In this document: positions 60,418 through 64,000 of the stretch, one piece after another
How positions within the stretch are numbered: the stretch's first letter is position 1
Layout of the letters: each line of letters starts with the position of its first letter
Source of the DNA: Chitinophagaceae bacterium
GTDB taxonomy: Bacteria; Bacteroidota; Bacteroidia; Chitinophagales; Chitinophagaceae
DNA: 64,000 nt
NCBI GenBank assembly: GCA_020403425.1
Contig: JADBXR010000005.1
Coordinates: 186,001 to 250,000 of the forward strand
Reading direction: 5' to 3'
The notes under the pieces: model-generated
Databases searched by the model: none
Told to the model about the DNA's origin: nothing
The model's input: only the letters and a program-made list of their open reading frames with translations
Position numbers and translations under genes: made by a program

Positions 60418-61011
60418 ATGAAAACACTGATCAAATCCTCAGCCCTGCTGGCCTCCGTTCTGTTATTCCAGGCCGCTAATGCACAGGTAGCCGTAAAGAC
60501 CAATGCCGGTGCCGCTGTAAAAGCCACTGCCAATGCTACCAAAGCCACCACCGCAGCAGTCAATGCCACCAACCGGGCCACTGTTGCTGCAGGTAATGCC
60601 GTTAAAGCTACTACCGGTGCCGCAAAACAGGCATCTGCCGCAACCGTGAAAGCCGCAGATAAGGCAGCCAGCAATACCAGCGTCAATGCCAACGCAGGTG
60701 CAGGCGTGAAACACAGCGATGAAGCAAACGTACACAGCAATGCAGGCGGTGAAGAGCGTGGCCTGGTGCGCGCGCAATCTGTTTCCGAAGCAGAAGTGCA
60801 TGCCAATGCCAACGCCAAACTTCCGATGAGTGAAGCAAAAGAATCTCTGAAAGAGCAGTCTGAACAGGCCAAAGACAAAATAGAAAAAACAAAAGATGCT
60901 GCTGAAAAAACCGAAGGCAAAGCAAAGGAAAAAGTGAAATCCGTGAAACCCGCTGTTAAGGCCAGTGGAGAAGTGAAAGCCAGCGGTTCCGTAAAAACAG
61001 GTAAACAGTAA
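60418..61011 (+). CDS. Secreted Ala/Lys-rich low-complexity protein, LEA-like
   Basis: A 197-residue protein from the ATG at 60418: signal peptide (MKTLIKSSALLASVLLFQAA), then Ala/Thr/Lys/Asn repeats (residues 25-90) and a charged segment with 11-residue-like periodicity (AKESLKEQSEQAKDKIEKTK, then DAAEKTEGKAKEKV). This resembles late-embryogenesis-abundant or apolipoprotein-like helices. Two short near-copies of EVKASG end it. Family not recognised; likely periplasmic and stress-related by composition only. Confidence 0.65.
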   Translation: MKTLIKSSALLASVLLFQAANAQVAVKTNAGAAVKATANATKATTAAVNATNRATVAAGNAVKATTGAAKQASAATVKAADKAASNTSVNANAGAGVKHSDEANVHSNAGGEERGLVRAQSVSEAEVHANANAKLPMSEAKESLKEQSEQAKDKIEKTKDAAEKTEGKAKEKVKSVKPAVKASGEVKASGSVKTGKQ

Positions 61012-61080
61012 TCGTCCCGTTTTAGCCATCCAATATCCGGCCCCGTTTCAATAGATAGTTCCATTAGCTGTTCAAATGCC

Positions 61081-61929
61081 ATGCATATGAAAACGAATCA
61101 TCGAACACACAGTCTTTTTTTGCTATTGCTCTTACCCCTGTTTTCTGCAGCGCAGGAAGGGAATACAGACAATACCCGGAAAAATGAACTCAGCGCTTCT
61201 GTGAATTACCAGTCTGCCCTGCATTATTTTGGCAGAACAGACAGTCTCACCAGCAGCGGGTTCTTCCCGACCATCGGATTTCAATCGGCAATGGGTTTGT
61301 ATGCACAGGGTAATTTCATCTTTGTACAGAACAAAGCCCTTCCACTCAGCTATACCGGTACTACTATTGAAGCGGGGTATCGTTTTCGCGAGACCCCGCA
61401 CTTTTCAGGTAACCTGTTCTATACACAGTTCCTGTACAAGGACAAAAGCACGCTGGTGCAGTCGGCCTTACGATCACAGACCGGGATCAATCTCAATTAC
61501 CTCTCGCAGATCGTGAACATCAATACCGGTCTTGACCTGAAATTCAGCAACCAGACAGACGTGGGTGCCACATTGGGTATCGATCACCTGTTCCTGTTCA
61601 ACAAGGGCATGACCAATGCGGCATTTGCCATCAACCCTTCTGTGTATGCCTATTTTGGCACACAACAGTTCTCCAATACCTACCTGGAAAAAAGGAACGT
61701 ACTGGGTATTCCCATATCGCAGCAGACCACGCAGAAAGTGACCCAGTTCAACCTGCTCTCGTATGAGATCTCGGTACCGGTGGTTTTTGTTTCGGGTAAG
61801 TTCAATGCGTCGGTCACCCCCTCCTATACCGTTCCGCAGAACCTGATCACGGTTGCCGGACGACCGGACCTGTCTGAAAGGGGAAAAGAGCTGTTCTATG
61901 TGACCCTGAGCGTAGGTGTAAAACTCTGA
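61081..61929 (+). CDS. Outer-membrane beta-barrel-like protein of unknown function
   Basis: A 282-residue exported protein; ATG at 61081 or 61087 both precede the signal SLFLLLLLPLFSAAQ. The mature region has about ten alternating amphipathic strands with aromatic ends and closes with LFYVTLSVGVKL, typical of a small barrel ending in a beta signal. No family is recognised. Its stop is 9 nt from the convergent next gene. Confidence 0.7.
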   Translation: MHMKTNHRTHSLFLLLLLPLFSAAQEGNTDNTRKNELSASVNYQSALHYFGRTDSLTSSGFFPTIGFQSAMGLYAQGNFIFVQNKALPLSYTGTTIEAGYRFRETPHFSGNLFYTQFLYKDKSTLVQSALRSQTGINLNYLSQIVNINTGLDLKFSNQTDVGATLGIDHLFLFNKGMTNAAFAINPSVYAYFGTQQFSNTYLEKRNVLGIPISQQTTQKVTQFNLLSYEISVPVVFVSGKFNASVTPSYTVPQNLITVAGRPDLSERGKELFYVTLSVGVKL

Positions 61930-61938
61930 TCCTGCCAT

Positions 61939-62769
61939 TTACCATTGTATGGTCTGAAGCACCAGTTTCCATTCTTTCTTCCGGTAGATCCAGGCGCGGA
62001 GGTAATTTTCTTTCCGTATGCCGTTGGTGACCGCCCCATAGGTATAGGCAAAATCGCCTGCCGGAGAAATGCCACCGCCGATAGCAGCCAGCTGCAACTG
62101 ATCCGGTGCCTGTAACAGAAGCGCCGTGACCTGTTTTTCTCCTGAAGCCGGTGCATGCCGGTCGAGATTCATTCGGCTCTCTGACGTGAGGAATTTTTCC
62201 CACTGTTGGCTGTCTCTACCGGTAATGGCCTTATTCAATATGCTATCCCGCAAAAGGACGGAACTAAACTCCTGCGGTGAAAGGTTCTTCCCGGATAAAC
62301 TGAAGGAGACAATATCTTTGACAGGTAGTTCCGCAGCTGCGGAAGCTGTTCCGAGGTCGGCCAGGTTCTTCCACTCACCATGGGCATTGATGCGCCAGAT
62401 GGAGGAAAAATATCCTCTTGCCACCGGGGTATCCGTTAAGGCCCCTGGACGGATGAGATAGGGTCCCGAAGTCACGCCCATATCGCCCGAAGCACTTACC
62501 ACGGCAAAATCAGGGTCCCAGCTTAACAGGCCCGGACCGGCTTTCAGGCGCTGGTACACCTGGTGCGCATTCAGGGGTCTTCCCTGTTGAAAGATCAGAC
62601 CGGTACTATCCATGAACTTCAGGAAACCATCCCGTATCGTATGGGATCCGGTGAAACGGGCAAATGCCCTTTCGGCCTCGATCAGGCCGTTCAGTCCTTT
62701 TTGTGCGGTGGCCGCTATCGTGCAGGCCATCATGGCTGATAAGAGTACCAGTTTACCCAGGTTTTTCAT
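61939..62769 (-). CDS. Secreted protein with DUF4440/SnoaL-like region
   Basis: A 276-residue exported protein (signal 1-22, ending ATAQ). Residues 25-140 resemble the DUF4440/NTF2-like fold: LIEAERAFARFTGSHTIRDGFLKFM then SWDPDFAVVSASGDMGVTSGPY. The second half (190-276) seems a second copy (AAIGGGISPAGDFAYTYGA, YLRAWIYRKKEWKLVLQ). NTF2-like folds bind small ligands or act as enzymes; nothing more specific can be said. Confidence 0.8.
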   Translation of the reverse strand: MKNLGKLVLLSAMMACTIAATAQKGLNGLIEAERAFARFTGSHTIRDGFLKFMDSTGLIFQQGRPLNAHQVYQRLKAGPGLLSWDPDFAVVSASGDMGVTSGPYLIRPGALTDTPVARGYFSSIWRINAHGEWKNLADLGTASAAAELPVKDIVSFSLSGKNLSPQEFSSVLLRDSILNKAITGRDSQQWEKFLTSESRMNLDRHAPASGEKQVTALLLQAPDQLQLAAIGGGISPAGDFAYTYGAVTNGIRKENYLRAWIYRKKEWKLVLQTIQW

Positions 62770-62902
62770 TCATACGGATTTGATACAATATTAATAAGGT
62801 AAGCCCCGCAACCACCCCGGATTTACATGAGCCGTTATTTTCTGTGATAAAACGATACAAAAGGATAAGAAACGGTAATACTGCTGATAAAATGAGGGGG
62901 GT

Positions 62903-62995
62903 TCAGCCCAAATCCTATATAAATCATATTCCGGGCTGACATTGGTCATATTTTACGCCTGGCACTAAGGGTAATTTGGTGCTTTCTAATTACCC
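62903..62995. promoter_or_regulatory. nifJ upstream region with two short inverted repeats
   Basis: TCAGCCC (62903-62909) pairs with GGGCTGA (62933-62939), and GGGTAATT (62969-62976) with AATTACCC (62988-62995), the latter ending 13 nt before the nifJ ATG. TAATTTGG at 62972-62979 resembles a -7 element. Candidate control region only. Confidence 0.35.
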
Positions 62996-63008
62996 AAAAT
63001 CTCACGCC

Positions 63009-64000
63009 ATGGAAACAACCGTTGCCCGGGGCAAGTCTGCCGGTAAAACCCCACTGAAAAAAGCCAACCTTGCTATCATAGATGGTAACGAGGCTGCAGT
63101 CCACATCGCTTACAAGACCAGCGAAGTATGTGCCATCTATCCCATCACCCCCTCCTCCGCCATGGGCGAATTTGCTGATGAGTGGAGCAGTGATAACAGA
63201 CAGAATATTTTCGGGGAAGTTCCCAAAGTCATAGAAATGCAGAGCGAGGCTGGTGCTGCCGGCGCCATTCACGGTGCCTTACAGGGCGGGGCACTGGCTT
63301 CCACTTTTACCTGTTCTCAGGGCCTGCTGCTGATGATCCCCAATATGTACAAGATAGCGGGTGAACTGACCCCTACCGTATTTCATATTGCCGCCAGATC
63401 GCTGGCCACACATGCGCTGTCCATTTTTGGTGACCATAGTGATGTGATGGCCGTTCGTGCCACCGGCTTTGCCATGTTATTCGGCAACAGTCCGCAACAG
63501 GCACACGACATGGCCATGATCGCCACCGCATCCACCCTGCGCTCCAGCATCCCCTTCCTGAATATCTTCGATGGGTTCCGTACCTCTCATGAACTGAATG
63601 AAGTGGAGATCATCCCCGACAGCATCATAACCCTGATGATCGATAACGATGCCGTGGCCCGCCACCGCAATCGCGCACTGAACCCCGAGAATCCTTCTAT
63701 CCGCGGTACCGCCCAGAACCCGGACGTGTATTTCCAGAGCCGTGAAGCCTGTAACCAGTTTCACTGGAAAGTACCCGAGATCGTGGAACATACCATGCAG
63801 CAGTTCGAGAAACTGACCGGCCGTTCCTACAAACTGTTCGAATACTATGGACATCCTGAAGCTGAGAACATCATCATTCTCATGGGCTCTGCCACCGGCG
63901 CCGTTCACGAGACCGTAGATTACCTGAACAGCACCGGCGAAAAGACCGGTTACCTGCATGTACACCTGTTCCGTCCCTTCTCCGTAAAACACTTTATTAA
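63009..64000 (+). CDS. nifJ: Pyruvate:ferredoxin (flavodoxin) oxidoreductase, partial
   Basis: The first 330 codons of a large multidomain oxidoreductase, cut by the right edge. Domain I (pyrimidine-binding, EVCAIYPITPSSAMGEFADEW), the GALASTFTCSQGLLLMIPNMYK loop region and domain II onset (NIIILMGSATGAVHETVDYL) match NifJ. This enzyme converts pyruvate to acetyl-CoA, CO2 and reduced ferredoxin or flavodoxin, normally in low-oxygen metabolism. TPP and iron-sulfur domains lie beyond the window. Confidence 0.94.
   Translation, partial: METTVARGKSAGKTPLKKANLAIIDGNEAAVHIAYKTSEVCAIYPITPSSAMGEFADEWSSDNRQNIFGEVPKVIEMQSEAGAAGAIHGALQGGALASTFTCSQGLLLMIPNMYKIAGELTPTVFHIAARSLATHALSIFGDHSDVMAVRATGFAMLFGNSPQQAHDMAMIATASTLRSSIPFLNIFDGFRTSHELNEVEIIPDSIITLMIDNDAVARHRNRALNPENPSIRGTAQNPDVYFQSREACNQFHWKVPEIVEHTMQQFEKLTGRSYKLFEYYGHPEAENIIILMGSATGAVHETVDYLNSTGEKTGYLHVHLFRPFSVKHFI

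Overview
The window looks like ordinary chromosome from a member of the Bacteroidota, most likely the family Chitinophagaceae. Pointers are gldC, an IPExxxVDY-family protein, a DUF6089 barrel protein, the nadK - DUF6089 - uppS - bamA - skp - skp - murI cluster, a SusC-like outer-membrane vocabulary, one-component Y_Y_Y/LytTR signalling, almost no Shine-Dalgarno sequences, and several copies of the Bacteroidota -7 promoter element TAnnTTTG placed just upstream of start codons. The placement is my inference from gene content; no 16S rRNA gene is present. I see no prophage, CRISPR array, insertion sequence or conjugative module.

Layout. 1-7272: a sugar-catabolic locus, probably for 3-keto-glycosides: a GMC-type dehydrogenase cut by the left edge, two TIM-barrel isomerase/epimerases, an MFS carrier, a Gfo/Idh/MocA oxidoreductase, a lipoprotein cytochrome c and a DUF1080 protein. 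7346-10170: tadA, sodA, a lipoprotein, and the yidD-rnpA-rpmH block. 10332-20211: the cell-envelope cluster (murI, two skp-like chaperones, bamA, uppS, DUF6089, nadK, a second Omp85-like protein, a CBS protein). 20258-25930: mixed housekeeping (alpha/beta hydrolase, cvpA, yqeY, gldC, glycosyltransferase, an MG-like/plug protein, 3-hydroxyacyl-CoA dehydrogenase). 26101-33128: merR, then mscS-lpxH-ggct-LUD-ftsH, rsfS and birA. 33121-36900: a beta-propeller histidine kinase with its LytTR regulator. 37219-45297: selD, pterin dehydratase, IPExxxVDY, an M28 peptidase, feoB, an MHS-type carrier and a patatin. 45504-52034: a small unknown protein, a 7TM/histidine kinase/LuxR triad, a class-A-beta-lactamase-like protein, a hybrid kinase and a hemerythrin protein. 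52330-64000: a TonB-dependent receptor, AraC regulator, L,D-transpeptidase-like protein, tRNA-Cys, a UvrD/PcrA helicase, several small envelope proteins and the start of nifJ.

How it works together. The first locus fits a periplasmic oxidation route: the dehydrogenase makes a 3-keto sugar and passes electrons to the cytochrome, the DUF1080 protein cleaves the keto-glycoside, and the epimerase/isomerase and Gfo/Idh enzymes return the product to normal sugar. The envelope cluster couples undecaprenyl-phosphate synthesis, peptidoglycan precursor supply and outer-membrane protein assembly.

The signals least explained by genes are non-coding: (i) intergenic low-complexity arrays that fold back on themselves, each built from a different short unit, plus a related array translated in frame inside the helicase gene; (ii) -7 elements so close to start codons that transcripts would be nearly leaderless, which also moves the feoB start; (iii) a perfect 16-bp inverted repeat covering the start codon of the AraC gene; (iv) a 14-bp palindrome between the hemerythrin and TonB-receptor genes. 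I found no clearly new multi-gene system; the best candidates are the split 7TM sensor triad and the repeat arrays.
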